Positions 24,873 through 35,536 are shown, counted from the stretch's first letter. The stretch is DNA of 64,000 nt from an uncultured Pseudomonadota bacterium (GCA_913061055.1 CAJXVA010000001.1:1-64000); one strand, 5' to 3'. Notes: generated by a model not told the origin, from the sequence alone. Made by a program: numbers and translations.

Positions 24873-25931
24873 GTGAAGCGCGCGATTCTCTTCGGCGCCG
24901 TGGTGCTCGCGTCGTGCTCCGACGCGACGCTCGAGTCGCATGGACAGCTTCCCAAGCTGGTGGAAGCGCTCCAACCGTTCGGCATCACGCCCACGGTCGC
25001 GGACACCGCCGTCGCAACGCTCGCGTACCAACCGCCGAGCCTCGAGTGTCCGCATGTGATCCGAATCGAGGTCCAGAACGAACCGGACCTCATGCATGAG
25101 GCCGACAGCGTTTCATTCCTCTCGGTCGGAATCCCGGCCAAGTCGAAGGACGACAGCCCCTATGTGGAGGTCCAGACGCTCTACCGGGGCTTCCGGGCGG
25201 AGCGGGGTGCTCAGCATGCGGGCACGATGTCCACGACCGAGATCGGACCGACCTCACCCACGGCGGGATGCCTCCCACAAACCTGGGACCCGATCGACGA
25301 CGCAATGACCCTGGGTTGGCCCGAGCTGACCGGGCGACTCACGGGGCTGGGCGAGCGCTGGACCGGCCATCGCGTCGCCGGAAAGTGCAACCGCGCCGCG
25401 TGCGTCGACCCCAAGACCGGTGGTGGTGGTCCCGAGAACCACGCCCGAACCTGCGTCACGCAGGACTGGCAGAACAGCTTGGTCGGGATCTTCGAGCATC
25501 AAGGCGAACGCATGGCGCTCGTGCGCGGGACCTGGACCGACGGACACGGCCCCGTCGACCCCAGCAACACCACCGGGATCTGGAGCGAGCGGTTCACGTT
25601 GATCAATCTCGATCACGGGCGGCCGATGTGGTCGAAGAACCGCCTGCACCACAGCTTCCCGCAGCCAACGTCGGACAAGACCTGGGCGCAGATCGACCGC
25701 ACCTGGGAAATGCAGACCGCGGACACGTGCCCGGGTAGCTTGGCCTCGCACGGATGGGACCGCGCTGACGATGTCCTCGCGGGCGTCGAAGAGCAGCTCG
25801 CGATGCAGGCCGATCCGGACGCGATCCTTCGCGCAACTCGCCAGAAGTCCACCGCCCCCGTCTCCAATGAGGCCGTCGACAACGGCCAGCCCTACATCGT
25901 CCCCAAGCCCGACGCTCCCGCAGGGGAATAG
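24873..25931 (+). CDS. Lipoprotein of unknown function
   Basis: The 352-residue product starts at a GTG that gives a short signal with lipobox VLASC (Cys15). The long upstream extension in this frame is antisense to the previous gene and not used. The mature part has no known motif. Notable segments are WDPIDDAMTLGWPELTGRLTGLGERWTGH, a Cys-containing loop (CNRAACVDPKTGGGG), and WQNSLVGIFEHQGERMALVRGTW. Many Trp and His residues suggest a compact periplasmic domain. It lies 36 bases before murA on the same strand but has no evident link with it. Confidence 0.68.
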   Translation: MKRAILFGAVVLASCSDATLESHGQLPKLVEALQPFGITPTVADTAVATLAYQPPSLECPHVIRIEVQNEPDLMHEADSVSFLSVGIPAKSKDDSPYVEVQTLYRGFRAERGAQHAGTMSTTEIGPTSPTAGCLPQTWDPIDDAMTLGWPELTGRLTGLGERWTGHRVAGKCNRAACVDPKTGGGGPENHARTCVTQDWQNSLVGIFEHQGERMALVRGTWTDGHGPVDPSNTTGIWSERFTLINLDHGRPMWSKNRLHHSFPQPTSDKTWAQIDRTWEMQTADTCPGSLASHGWDRADDVLAGVEEQLAMQADPDAILRATRQKSTAPVSNEAVDNGQPYIVPKPDAPAGE

Positions 25932-25967
25932 CGACGGGCCACTGTCGCGTCGAGTCACCGAGTTCTC

Positions 25968-27239
<1,272 letters not shown>

Positions 27240-27311
27240 TTCGGTCCACCCCGTAGCGGCACCCCCCCTTCCCACCCGCAGCCGGGGAATCCTGGGCTAC
27301 CATGGCGCGCA

Positions 27312-27989
27312 GTGGGTAGGGGCCTCACGTTCGCGCTTCCCAAGGGGCGCATCCTCGAGCAGGTGACTCCGTTGCTGGGAGCGGCCGGCATCGACATCGC
27401 GTCGGCGCTCACCAACGCGGGCCGCAAGCTGACACTAGACCTCGAGGGCGGGCATCGCCTGCTTCTGGTCAAGCCGACCGATGTCCCGACCTACGTCGAG
27501 TACGGCGTCGCGGATGTTGGCATCGCGGGCCGGGACACACTCGAGGAACAAGGTCGAGACCTCTACGAACCGGTCGACCTCGGCATCGCGCCCTGCAGGC
27601 TCGCGGTCGCAGAGCCGTCCAACGCTCCTGTCGCCCTGCATCGTGGCACGAGCGTTCGTGTCGCGACCAAATATCCCAACCTCTCGCGTCGTCACTATGC
27701 ATCCAAGGGGATCGCGGCCGAGATCATTCCGCTGTACGGCTCGGTTGAGCTCGGTGCCCTCACCTCCCTGGCCGACCAGATCGTCGACCTCGTGGAGAGT
27801 GGCGAAACGCTGCGCCAGAACGGACTCGTGGAAGTAGAAACTGTATTGCACGTGACCAGCCGATTGGTGGTCCACCCTCCGAGCCTCAAATTGAAGCCCG
27901 CGGTATCCAAGTTGATCGACGCTCTACGTTCCGCCCCACAGTCTGTTCGTCCCTCTGGCATGCAGCCTGGAAAGGTCTCGGTGGCCTAG
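27312..27989 (+). CDS. hisG: ATP phosphoribosyltransferase HisG, short form
   Basis: The 225-residue enzyme catalyses the first step of histidine synthesis, joining ATP and PRPP. Family segments are LTFALPKGRILEQVTPLL, TDVPTYVEYGVADVGIAGRD, VATKYPNLSRRHYASKG and YGSVELGALTSLADQIVDLVESG. It lacks the C-terminal ACT-like regulatory domain, so it is the short form, which normally needs the HisRS-like HisZ subunit. No hisZ or other his gene is in the window. The GTG at 27312 is used because the ATG at 27302 runs into a stop after five codons. The next gene starts directly after its stop. Confidence 0.95.
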   Translation: MGRGLTFALPKGRILEQVTPLLGAAGIDIASALTNAGRKLTLDLEGGHRLLLVKPTDVPTYVEYGVADVGIAGRDTLEEQGRDLYEPVDLGIAPCRLAVAEPSNAPVALHRGTSVRVATKYPNLSRRHYASKGIAAEIIPLYGSVELGALTSLADQIVDLVESGETLRQNGLVEVETVLHVTSRLVVHPPSLKLKPAVSKLIDALRSAPQSVRPSGMQPGKVSVA

Positions 27990-28709
27990 ATGAGCCGGGG
28001 TTCAGATCGCGACGCGGACACCGAACGGGTCCGCAATACCGTTCTCCACGAGCTCAAGGTCCATGTCCGCCTCGCGGATCAGGGCCTGAAGCCCTCGGGT
28101 GCTCAGCTGGAGGCGCTCGCAAGCGCCATTCCGCCGCTCTCGGCGTTCTCCGACCATCGCTTTCGGTCGGTCCGCGTGGTGCTCGACTGGGATCACCAGC
28201 TGCCGAGCCAGTTCATGCTCCTTCGCGTCTTCGCCTGCTACGACGACGAAGCCGACAAACACGTCCAGCGCATCCTCGACTCCCGCGATGAGGAGATCGG
28301 CGAGTCGAACCTCTACCCGGAGTTCGACGTGCCCGACTACGCGGAGATCGAAGGCAGCGAGACCTACGTGGGCGTCTTGAAGCCCGGCACGACCACGTTT
28401 GAAGACTTCCGTTTCCTCAGCGGGTGGCGCAAGCAGGTCGAGCCCTTCGTTGCCGACGCCGCAGTGCGGTGCGTGCGGGCCTACGAGGGATACCAGCGCG
28501 CAGCCGCGAGCCGAGCCTCCGAAGGCCTCGGAGGTCCGGTCATCATCGGGTGGGCACCACCGTGCCTCGCCGAGACCGAAGACTGGGCGATCGAGATCTG
28601 GCTGCTCACCGAGTTCGACGGCCAGACCGGCAAGGCCCGAGTGTTCATGGTTGATCCCACGAACGAGACCGTCACCCGCGAGTTCAACACCGACGTCCAG
28701 CTGGCCTAG
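27990..28709 (+). CDS. Unknown cytoplasmic protein downstream of hisG
   Basis: The 239-residue protein starts at an ATG directly after the hisG stop, so the two are probably co-transcribed and coupled. It has no signal or membrane segment. The composition is acidic and mixed alpha/beta (VRNTVLHELKVHVRLADQGL, HRFRSVRVVLDWDHQLPSQF, EDFRFLSGWRKQVEPFVADA, DWAIEIWLLTEFDGQTGKARVFMVDP). I recognise no family or catalytic motif. The ending strands could form a small beta sheet. A histidine-pathway role is not supported by anything beyond position. Confidence 0.65.
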   Translation: MSRGSDRDADTERVRNTVLHELKVHVRLADQGLKPSGAQLEALASAIPPLSAFSDHRFRSVRVVLDWDHQLPSQFMLLRVFACYDDEADKHVQRILDSRDEEIGESNLYPEFDVPDYAEIEGSETYVGVLKPGTTTFEDFRFLSGWRKQVEPFVADAAVRCVRAYEGYQRAAASRASEGLGGPVIIGWAPPCLAETEDWAIEIWLLTEFDGQTGKARVFMVDPTNETVTREFNTDVQLA

Positions 28710-28736
28710 GCAGCCGCGGGGCGCCGGGCAGTCCCT

Positions 28737-29852
28737 TCATCCACGGACCGCAGTACAGACACTCCGGCCGCACAACGCGTCGAGGGTTGGACGTACGACG
28801 ACCGAGACGAGCTCTCGCGCGGCGGCTCGCTCGCTCGCCGCACTGAGCACTCCCATCGCTTCGAGGCCGGTGCGCGCATTCGGGGCGGCCGAATTGGCAT
28901 CGTGTTCCTCCCACGCATCGAGCGCATCGAACAAGCGAGGGCCGAGCGAAGGTCGCTTCCGTAGCGCCCAGCCGACCACCCGCCAGCTAAGCGCTGCGTG
29001 ACGAAGCTCGTCGCCTGCGATGTCTCGCAGAGTCTGGGCGAACTGGGGTCCTGCCCGCCTGCTCGCGATGCTTGCCCACGCGCCCGCCGACCCCTCGCCA
29101 ATGCACCCCTCGAGCAGTGCCTCCATCGCGAGCTGTTCGATGCTCAGTCCGATGCGAGCAAGGACGTCGGGAAGAGGTCCCACGTTGAACTCGTCGTCGA
29201 CCAGCCGCCCGGCGACGTCGAGGCACAGTTGGGTATGTCGAATCTCGTCGGCGGCGGCGTCGCGGGCCGCCTCGACCATCGCGGCCGGCGCCCCCACGCT
29301 CGCGAGTTCTGCGGCAAGCCGCGTGAATGCAGGCACCGAAGCCGACTCCATCCGAGCACACTGCAGCCAGTGTTCCGCTGCTCTGGCCCGAGCACTGACT
29401 CCGGGTGGGCAGGTTCGGACGACCGGCGGCAGGATCTGCTCGCCGTCGACAAAGAGCGGACGCCCCGCGGTTGCGCAGCTGTTCTCGCCCCAGCTGATCA
29501 CATCCCCGCACACTTCCGGGACGTGATTGGGACCGCACGCGCTTTCGTCAGCCCCAGCAGCATCGATCACGTCTTCCATGGCGTCGAGGCAAGCACTGGC
29601 GGCCGAAGCACTGAACTCGAACTCCGAACACTCGGCCGGCCCGTTCCCCATCGAGCACTCTTCGGGGGTCTGTAGGTGACCGCACTCGAGAGCCAGATCG
29701 CAATTGAGTTGGTCGCGGGCCTCGAAGTACTCCTCAACCGTGGGGCCGCTCTCGGCGGTCAGGTTGACGGCAGGCTGACACCCCGCCGCGAGGAAGAAGC
29801 ACACGAGCACATGCTGCGCGGCGAGAGCGGGGCTGTGTCTGCTGCGCTCCAT
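28737..29852 (-). CDS. Ferritin-like diiron lipoprotein, copy 2
   Basis: The 371-residue lipoprotein has lipobox FLAAGC (Cys25). A Cys-containing N-terminal region (LNCDLALECGH, EECSMGNGPAECSEF, ESACGPNHVPEVCGD) precedes a four-helix ferritin-like domain. Diiron ligands are all present: Glu in CARMESASVPAF, ExxH in DEIRHTQLC, Glu in EALLEGCIGEG, and ExxH in GDELRHAALSW. It is a paralogue of 1728-3107 but lacks the Thr-rich linker. It faces the hisG-linked gene tail to tail with 27 bases between. A surface iron-handling or oxygen-dependent role is inferred. Confidence 0.8.
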   Translation of the reverse strand: MERSRHSPALAAQHVLVCFFLAAGCQPAVNLTAESGPTVEEYFEARDQLNCDLALECGHLQTPEECSMGNGPAECSEFEFSASAASACLDAMEDVIDAAGADESACGPNHVPEVCGDVISWGENSCATAGRPLFVDGEQILPPVVRTCPPGVSARARAAEHWLQCARMESASVPAFTRLAAELASVGAPAAMVEAARDAAADEIRHTQLCLDVAGRLVDDEFNVGPLPDVLARIGLSIEQLAMEALLEGCIGEGSAGAWASIASRRAGPQFAQTLRDIAGDELRHAALSWRVVGWALRKRPSLGPRLFDALDAWEEHDANSAAPNARTGLEAMGVLSAASERAAARELVSVVVRPTLDALCGRSVCTAVRG

Positions 29853-29974
29853 TCACCAACCAAGACGTGGACAGTCCTGCAAACGCGAGGGGTTCTGTCA
29901 CAACCAGCATAGGCGCCCCGAGGCTTCGCGACAACCCCGTCCCATCCGCGATGCCGAGCGAAGCAAGCGGCCTG

Positions 29975-30586
29975 CTAGGTCGTCGAACCCCCCGTAGATC
30001 CACCGGTCGTCGTGCTGCCAGTTCCGCTGGCGGGGTCGATGAGCACCGTGATGTCCCCAGCTTGGGGGGCGCAGTTGCAGTCGCAGCCCGCGGAACCGAG
30101 TTCGTCGCCGAACGACTGCGGCGCCCCGCCATCGAGCCGCACCGTGTTGTCCTGGGCGGCGTTGAACACACCACCACCGCCGGCGTCGATCGTTGCGACC
30201 GGTCCGTCGCACGTGATCGACCAGGTTTCGCTCTGAGCCTCGGGGCAGCTCAGTTGGCCGACGACCTTGCCGCCAACCTCAAACTGCAGCGCGAACGACT
30301 CACGACCATCCTCCACCGCAAACGTGACGGCGTCTTCGCAGCAGTCCACCGAGCAGTCGTGGTCGCTGACATCATTGGTATCGGGCGGGCCAGACGTCGA
30401 GGGTGGATCCCCACTCGTCTGTGGCGAGGTTGTGCTCGACGTCGAACCGGAGGTCTGTGTCGCTTGCGAGGTCGACCCGCTGCCGCCCCCGTCTCCCTCG
30501 CTCGAGGGTTCCGAGCCCCCGCACGCAAGCAGGACCAGACCGGCGACCAAAGACGCTGCACCTCGCACCACCTCAGGGTAGCGCAC
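29975..30586 (-). CDS. Ser/Thr-linker lipoprotein with CDCNC motif
   Basis: The 203-residue lipoprotein starts at GTG with lipobox VLLAC (Cys22) and a Ser/Thr/Gly linker to about residue 70. A short beta-rich domain carries cysteines in DCSVDCCEDAV, LSCPEAQ, ITCDGP and GCDCNCAP. It ends in a Thr/Gly tail (GTGSTTTGG). No family is recognised. It lies between the diiron lipoprotein and the bestrophin remnant, all on the minus strand, with 22 bases to the remnant. Function unknown. Confidence 0.65.
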   Translation of the reverse strand: MRYPEVVRGAASLVAGLVLLACGGSEPSSEGDGGGSGSTSQATQTSGSTSSTTSPQTSGDPPSTSGPPDTNDVSDHDCSVDCCEDAVTFAVEDGRESFALQFEVGGKVVGQLSCPEAQSETWSITCDGPVATIDAGGGGVFNAAQDNTVRLDGGAPQSFGDELGSAGCDCNCAPQAGDITVLIDPASGTGSTTTGGSTGGSTT

Positions 30587-30608
30587 AGGTGTATGGAGGC
30601 CCCGGGCG

Positions 30609-30893
30609 TCAGAGCTGGATGTGCGGCTCGGCAGGCGGGACGGGGGCCGGGAGTTCGGTCTCCCCCAGCATCTGGCGCAGGTCGATCTCGATCGTGCGAC
30701 TGAGCGAATCCATCGGGATGTCGTTGATCAGCCCCTCGAACGGATTCTCGCTGAAGTCGAGCACGCGGTCCCAGACGTAGAAGACCCAGCCAAGGACGAC
30801 CGACGCTGGCACCGTGACCCAAGCGAACGTCTCCGGAAGTCCGTCCACGTGGGTGACCCCGAGCAAGCCCAGCGGGAGGCGACGGGTGTACAT
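30609..30893 (-). pseudogene. C-terminal remnant of a bestrophin-family channel
   Basis: The 94-codon frame matches only the end of bestrophin/UPF0187 anion channels: RRLPLGLLGVTHVDG, WVTVPASVVLGWVFYVWDRV, ENPFEGLINDIPMDSL and RTIEIDLRQMLGE. The NPF-NDIPM and TIEIDL segments are the conserved cytoplasmic end. The first 200 or so residues of the family, including the first three membrane segments, are absent. The upstream frame is closed by the arsR stop only ten codons before the ATG. The most likely reading is a decayed gene left after a deletion; a functional one-helix protein cannot be excluded. Confidence 0.68.
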
Positions 30894-30920
30894 CCGGGGA
30901 CTCGGTGCACGCGGCCCGCG

Positions 30921-31286
30921 TCATCCCTTTCGCTTTCGCTTCTGCTTCCTCTTCGGCGGGTCGCTCGCCATCAGCTCGAGCAACTGATCGAGCCCGGCGT
31001 ACTGCGTGTCGACTGCCTGACGCAGCTTGGTGAGATACGCGTCGAGCTCATCGAGCCCGCCGTCGGCGAGCCGGCATGGGCGCCGCTGGCCGTCGACCCG
31101 TCGGACGATGAGACCCGCCTCTTCAAGAAGTTTGAGGTGGCGTGAGACGGCGGGTTGAGAGATCGGGAGCGGCTTCGCGAGCTCGCCGACTGTCGCTTCG
31201 CCCCGCGCCAAACGAAGGAGAATCGCCCGACGCGAGGGGTCACAGAGAGCCGCAAACCGGGCGTTGAGGCGATCGGAGGCGGCCAT
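30921..31286 (-). CDS. ArsR/SmtB-family transcriptional regulator
   Basis: The 121-residue protein is a typical ArsR winged helix: ALCDPSRRAILLRLARGEATVGEL, then the recognition helix ISQPAVSRHLKLLEEAGLIVRRVDGQRRPCRLA. It lacks the metal-binding ELCVCDL box, so it belongs to the metal-independent type that often regulates itself and a neighbouring gene. It ends in a Lys/Arg-rich tail. It is divergent from the M16 protease gene; the 145 bases between hold a palindrome suited to a dimeric regulator. Its stop is also the last in-frame stop before the bestrophin remnant. Confidence 0.9.
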   Translation of the reverse strand: MAASDRLNARFAALCDPSRRAILLRLARGEATVGELAKPLPISQPAVSRHLKLLEEAGLIVRRVDGQRRPCRLADGGLDELDAYLTKLRQAVDTQYAGLDQLLELMASDPPKRKQKRKRKG

Positions 31287-31305
31287 CCAAGCATATCAGC
31301 ACATG

Positions 31306-31315
31306 GTTATATAAC
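31306..31315. promoter_or_regulatory. Palindromic operator candidate for ArsR
   Basis: A perfect 10-base palindrome (GTTATATAAC) lies 20 bases upstream of the arsR start in the only AT-rich patch of the divergent intergenic region. Symmetry, base composition and position fit an ArsR operator for autoregulation. Binding is inferred. Confidence 0.5.
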
Positions 31316-31431
31316 AAGCAACGGATATTCCATTCTACGGAGCCGAGCGCGCGAACCCGCCCGAACTCACGTACCTCGGGTGACCCCGTATGAAACCCTG
31401 CGGTCCCTCCTCGGACCCAAGCAGCCACGCC

Positions 31432-34335
31432 ATGAAGCTCTCCCGCGCAGCCCTCTCTCTCGTGCTCGTTCTCTCCGCCTGCTCCGGCAGCTTCTCGGCG
31501 TCGACGAAGAAGCCCACGGCTGATGCCACCAAGGCTCCGGCCGCCGCGACCGACGACGGCAAAGCCACCGCCGAGTCGCCCGCTTTGCCGGCCGACCCCA
31601 CCGTCCGTACCGGCACGCTCGACAACGGCCTGACCTACTACATCCGCAAGCACGAGGCTCCGAAGAACCGGGCCGCGCTGTGGCTGGCTGTCGACGCGGG
31701 TTCGGTGCTCGAGGACGAAGACCAGCAGGGCCTCGCCCACTTCGTCGAGCACATGGCGTTCAACGGAACCAAGCGTTTCGAGAAGAACACCCTCATCGAC
31801 TACATCGAGAAGTCGGGCATGGACTTTGGTGCCGACCTCAACGCGTACACGTCGTTCGACGAGACGGTCTACCAGCTGACCGTCCCGACCGATAATCCCG
31901 ACACCGTCACCAAGGGCTTCGACATCCTCGAAGACTGGGCGTCGGCGATCACCTTCGACCCTGAGGAGGTCGACAAGGAGCGCGGCGTTGTCATCGAGGA
32001 GTGGCGACTCGGACGCGGAGCTTCCCAGCGGGTCTTCGATCAGCAATGGCCGATCTACCTCGAGGGTTCGAAGTACGCCGAGCGCAAACCCATCGGCAAG
32101 AAGAAGATCCTCGAGACCGCTCCGGTCGACACACTCAAGAAGTTCTACAAGGACTGGTACCGGCCCGACCTCATGGCGGTCGTGGTCGTTGGCGATCTCG
32201 ATCCCGCTCAGGTGGAGAAGGAGATCAAGGCTCGCTTCGGCAAGCTGAAGAACCCCGAGGCCGCTCGCCCCCGGACCAACATCGAGGTCCCGATCCTCGA
32301 CAAGACTCGAGCCGCGGTCGTCACCGACCCCGAAGCATCCCGCACCCAGGTCTCGGTCGCCATCAAACGACCGGCCACCCCGATGCTCACCGAGGCGGAC
32401 TTCCGCGACGAGCTGGTCGACGACCTCTTCCACGGCATGCTTCGCGCCCGCCTCGACGAGATCCGCCAGACCCCGGACTCGCCATTCATGTTCGCGTTCT
32501 CGTTCTCGAACACGATGGGTCGGGCGGCGAACGTGTTTCAGCTGTTCTCGATGGCGAAGACCGGAGAGTCCGAAGAGGCCCTGCGAACGCTGCTCACCGA
32601 AGTCGAGCGTGTTGGAAAGCACGGGTTCTTGGCCAGCGAGTTCGAGCGCCAGAAAGCCGACGTGCTGCGGAGCTACGAGAAAGGCTCCGCGGAAGACGAC
32701 AAGATCAAGGGTCGCAGCCACGCCCGCCGCATCGTTCAGTCGTTCCTCAACGACGCCGCCCTGCCCGGCGCCGCACAGAAGCTCGAGCTGGCGAAGCAGA
32801 TGCTCCCGGGCATCACGCTCAAAGAGGTCAACGCCACGGCCACCACTTGGATGGCCAGCAAGGATCGCGTGGTCATGGCCAGTGGCCCCGCGCGCGACGA
32901 GATGCCCAAGGAGGCCGCGCTCTTGGCCGTGGTGGACGACGTCAGCAAGTCCGACATCGCGCCCTACACCGAAGAGGCGACCGGCACTTCGTTGATGGCC
33001 GCGATTCCTGAACCCGGCAAGATCAAATCCAAGAAGAAGCTCGACGGGATCGGAACCGTGGAGTGGACCCTGAGCAACGGAGTCAAAGTCGTCGTCAAAC
33101 CGACGGACTTCAAGAACGACCAGGTCCTGATGCAGGCCTTCAGCCCCGGTGGCACGTCGGCCATCGGCAACAAGGTGTTCCCCTCGGGACGCTTCGCGAC
33201 GTCGGTTGCGGGTGCAGGCGGCGTGGGCGACCACGACGCTGTCGCGCTGCGAAAGTTCCTCCAGGGCAAGGACGTCTCGGTCCGCGCAACGATGAACGAG
33301 CTCGAGGAAGGCCTGCGCGGAAGTGCGTCGCCCCAAGACCTCGAGACGATGATGCAGCTGATTCATCTCTCGTTCACTTCCCCACGAGCGGACGAGAAGG
33401 CCTTCGCCGCCTTCAAGGAGAGCCAACGCGAGTTCGTCCGCAACCGCGACCTCAACCCTCAATCCGTGTTCTTCGAGCGCCTGCAGGCCGAGACGAGCAG
33501 CAACCACAAGCGGCGCGTACCCGTGAAGCTCGAGGACATCGACAAGGTGTCTCTCGATCAAGCCATGGCCGCGTACAAGGACCGCTTCGCGGACGCGAGC
33601 GACTTCACGTTCGTGTTCGTGGGCAACATCGACAAGCAGCAGCTCCGCAAGCTGTCGAAGACCTACCTGGCAACGCTACCCACCAAGAAGCGCAAAGACA
33701 ACTGGAAGGACATCGGCGCGCGCAAACCCAAGGGCGTCAAGGCGTTCACCGTGAAGAAGGGCCAGGACCCCAAGGCCTTCGTGATGATGACCTTCCACGG
33801 CAAAGCCAAGTGGAGCCCCGAGGGTCAGGACGACATCGAGATGCTCGCCGACGTCATGGGCATCCGTCTGCGTGAAGTCCTGCGCGAGAAGATGGGCGGA
33901 GTCTACGGAGCGTTCAGCTTTGGCCGCATCGAACGGCGCCCTCGCGCCGAGTACTCGTACACAATCGGCTTCGGCTGCGCCCCGGAGAACGTCGAGAAGC
34001 TCAAGAAGGCCGTGTTCGACATCATCACCGAGGTGAAGACCCAGGGTGCCACCGACGAGGTCATCGAGAAGGTCATCGAGGCGCGCCGTCGCGGGCTCGA
34101 GACCGACGTGAAGGAGAACCGGTACTGGGTGCGCGAACTTGCGAAGCACTACCGGTACAGCACCGACCCCAGCGAGATCGGCAATGCCGAGAAAGCCACG
34201 AAGCGCGTCAACAAGGAGAACGTGCAGAAGGCCGCGAAGCGATTCTTCAACGAGAAACGCTACGTCGACGGCGTCCTGCTTCCGGAGATCAGCGGTAAGT
34301 CCGCCGCTTCGGGCGTGACGACCAAGAAGAAGTAG
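31432..34335 (+). CDS. M16-family zinc metallopeptidase lipoprotein
   Basis: The 967-residue lipoprotein has lipobox LSAC (Cys17) and a short Ala/Lys linker. The first M16 domain carries the inverted zinc motif HFVEH (residues 103-107) with the third ligand Glu183 in DKERGVVIEEW, at the usual spacing. A second, inactive M16-like half follows (about residues 530-950, VEWTLSNGVKVVVKPTDF, VYGAFSFGRIERRP). The length is that of two-domain PqqL-like proteases. The ATG at 31432 is used; the in-frame ATG at 31390 would mask the signal. It probably degrades peptides at the cell surface or periplasm; the substrate is unknown. Confidence 0.92.
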   Translation: MKLSRAALSLVLVLSACSGSFSASTKKPTADATKAPAAATDDGKATAESPALPADPTVRTGTLDNGLTYYIRKHEAPKNRAALWLAVDAGSVLEDEDQQGLAHFVEHMAFNGTKRFEKNTLIDYIEKSGMDFGADLNAYTSFDETVYQLTVPTDNPDTVTKGFDILEDWASAITFDPEEVDKERGVVIEEWRLGRGASQRVFDQQWPIYLEGSKYAERKPIGKKKILETAPVDTLKKFYKDWYRPDLMAVVVVGDLDPAQVEKEIKARFGKLKNPEAARPRTNIEVPILDKTRAAVVTDPEASRTQVSVAIKRPATPMLTEADFRDELVDDLFHGMLRARLDEIRQTPDSPFMFAFSFSNTMGRAANVFQLFSMAKTGESEEALRTLLTEVERVGKHGFLASEFERQKADVLRSYEKGSAEDDKIKGRSHARRIVQSFLNDAALPGAAQKLELAKQMLPGITLKEVNATATTWMASKDRVVMASGPARDEMPKEAALLAVVDDVSKSDIAPYTEEATGTSLMAAIPEPGKIKSKKKLDGIGTVEWTLSNGVKVVVKPTDFKNDQVLMQAFSPGGTSAIGNKVFPSGRFATSVAGAGGVGDHDAVALRKFLQGKDVSVRATMNELEEGLRGSASPQDLETMMQLIHLSFTSPRADEKAFAAFKESQREFVRNRDLNPQSVFFERLQAETSSNHKRRVPVKLEDIDKVSLDQAMAAYKDRFADASDFTFVFVGNIDKQQLRKLSKTYLATLPTKKRKDNWKDIGARKPKGVKAFTVKKGQDPKAFVMMTFHGKAKWSPEGQDDIEMLADVMGIRLREVLREKMGGVYGAFSFGRIERRPRAEYSYTIGFGCAPENVEKLKKAVFDIITEVKTQGATDEVIEKVIEARRRGLETDVKENRYWVRELAKHYRYSTDPSEIGNAEKATKRVNKENVQKAAKRFFNEKRYVDGVLLPEISGKSAASGVTTKKK

Positions 34336-34477
34336 CGTCGCCCACCACGCGCTCTGCGGTACGGAGAGCCGCGGGGCTCCGGCCATCGGGTTCCGTCCGT
34401 CGCGGCACCCGACCCGGGGTCTGCTCACGAGCGCGCGACAACGAGCGGCCGTTGCCGCGCGGAAGTGTGGCCGAAGA

Positions 34478-35536
34478 ATGCCGACGCGACATGCGACACT
34501 CATCTCCGTGGCGCAGCTTCCTCACCTCTCGAAGCTGTTGGTCGTCTGTGGTGCCGGCTGGCTGTTGGGATGCAGCCCCGAGCAACCCAGTGTCCCTCCG
34601 CCGGGATGCCCAGCCCCCGAGGAACCGCAGACCGCCGAGCCTGCGGTCGAGGTGGTCGAGGCGACCGACCCCGGGCCGCTCCAGGTCGCAATCACCGTCG
34701 ACGACTTACCGGCCCATGGCCCGGCTGTTCCAGGACTCTCGCCGCTTCAACTCCACCGGGCGTTGCTCTCGGCATTCGAGAGCCACCGTGTGCCGCAAGT
34801 CTACGGGTTCGTGAATGCAGGCAAGCTCGAAGACGCCCCAGAGCAGCGCGCGGCTTTGGAAGCTTGGACAGCCGCTGGACACCCACTCGGGAACCATACG
34901 TACAGTCACCTGAGCCTCCGCAAGACGGACCTCGCGACCTACTTCCGAGACATCGCGGCCAACGAGCCGCTTCTCGAGGAGTTGGCACCGGATGGCCGGA
35001 GGGTGCCAACGTTCCGGTATCCGTTCTTGCTCGAGGGTATGTCTCGCGAGGACACGGTCGCGATTCGCGAACATCTCGACCAACGCGGGTATCGCATTGC
35101 CCCGGTGACGATCGATTTCTACGATTGGGCCTTCAATCCACCCTACGCCCGATGTCGTGCGATCGCGGACGAAGCGGCGCTCGCGGCCCTGCGAAAGACC
35201 TTTATCGACCACGCAGTCGAAATGCTCCAGTGGTCCGACGCGGCCGCGCAGACTCTCTACGGCCGCCGAATCCCGCACGTCCTTCTGCTGCACGCAGGGG
35301 CATTCGATGCCGAAATGATCGAACCGCTTCTCGAGGCGATGGAGGAACAAGGCGTCGAGTGGGTGTCGCTGGACGACGCGCTCTCAGACGTGGTCTACGC
35401 CGAACAGCCCCTCATCAATGGACGGAATCAGGGTACGCAGCTCGACCAAAAGATCAATGCAGAGGCCGCGCCACACCCTCCGTGGAACCGACACCCGCGA
35501 GCGCTCCTGCAAGCGCTGTGTCCTGAGCCCGGCTGA
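34478..35536 (+). CDS. Polysaccharide deacetylase lipoprotein
   Basis: The 352-residue lipoprotein has lipobox WLLGC (Cys32) and a Pro/Glu linker. The NodB-type deacetylase fold shows AITVDDLPAHG (catalytic and metal Asp), GNHTYSHLSL (the HxxxH metal site), the substrate-groove Arg and Pro in PTFRYPFL, and LLLHAGAF near the end. It is likely to remove acetyl groups from a GlcNAc-containing polymer such as peptidoglycan or an exopolysaccharide. A GTG at 34508 would give a shorter signal and is an alternative start. It lies 142 bases after the M16 protease. Confidence 0.88.
   Translation: MPTRHATLISVAQLPHLSKLLVVCGAGWLLGCSPEQPSVPPPGCPAPEEPQTAEPAVEVVEATDPGPLQVAITVDDLPAHGPAVPGLSPLQLHRALLSAFESHRVPQVYGFVNAGKLEDAPEQRAALEAWTAAGHPLGNHTYSHLSLRKTDLATYFRDIAANEPLLEELAPDGRRVPTFRYPFLLEGMSREDTVAIREHLDQRGYRIAPVTIDFYDWAFNPPYARCRAIADEAALAALRKTFIDHAVEMLQWSDAAAQTLYGRRIPHVLLLHAGAFDAEMIEPLLEAMEEQGVEWVSLDDALSDVVYAEQPLINGRNQGTQLDQKINAEAAPHPPWNRHPRALLQALCPEPG

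Noticed and set aside
31240..33561. 773-codon open frame on the minus strand
   Set aside because: It is antisense to the M16 protease, whose motifs and signal are unmistakable; the reverse frame has no recognisable features.
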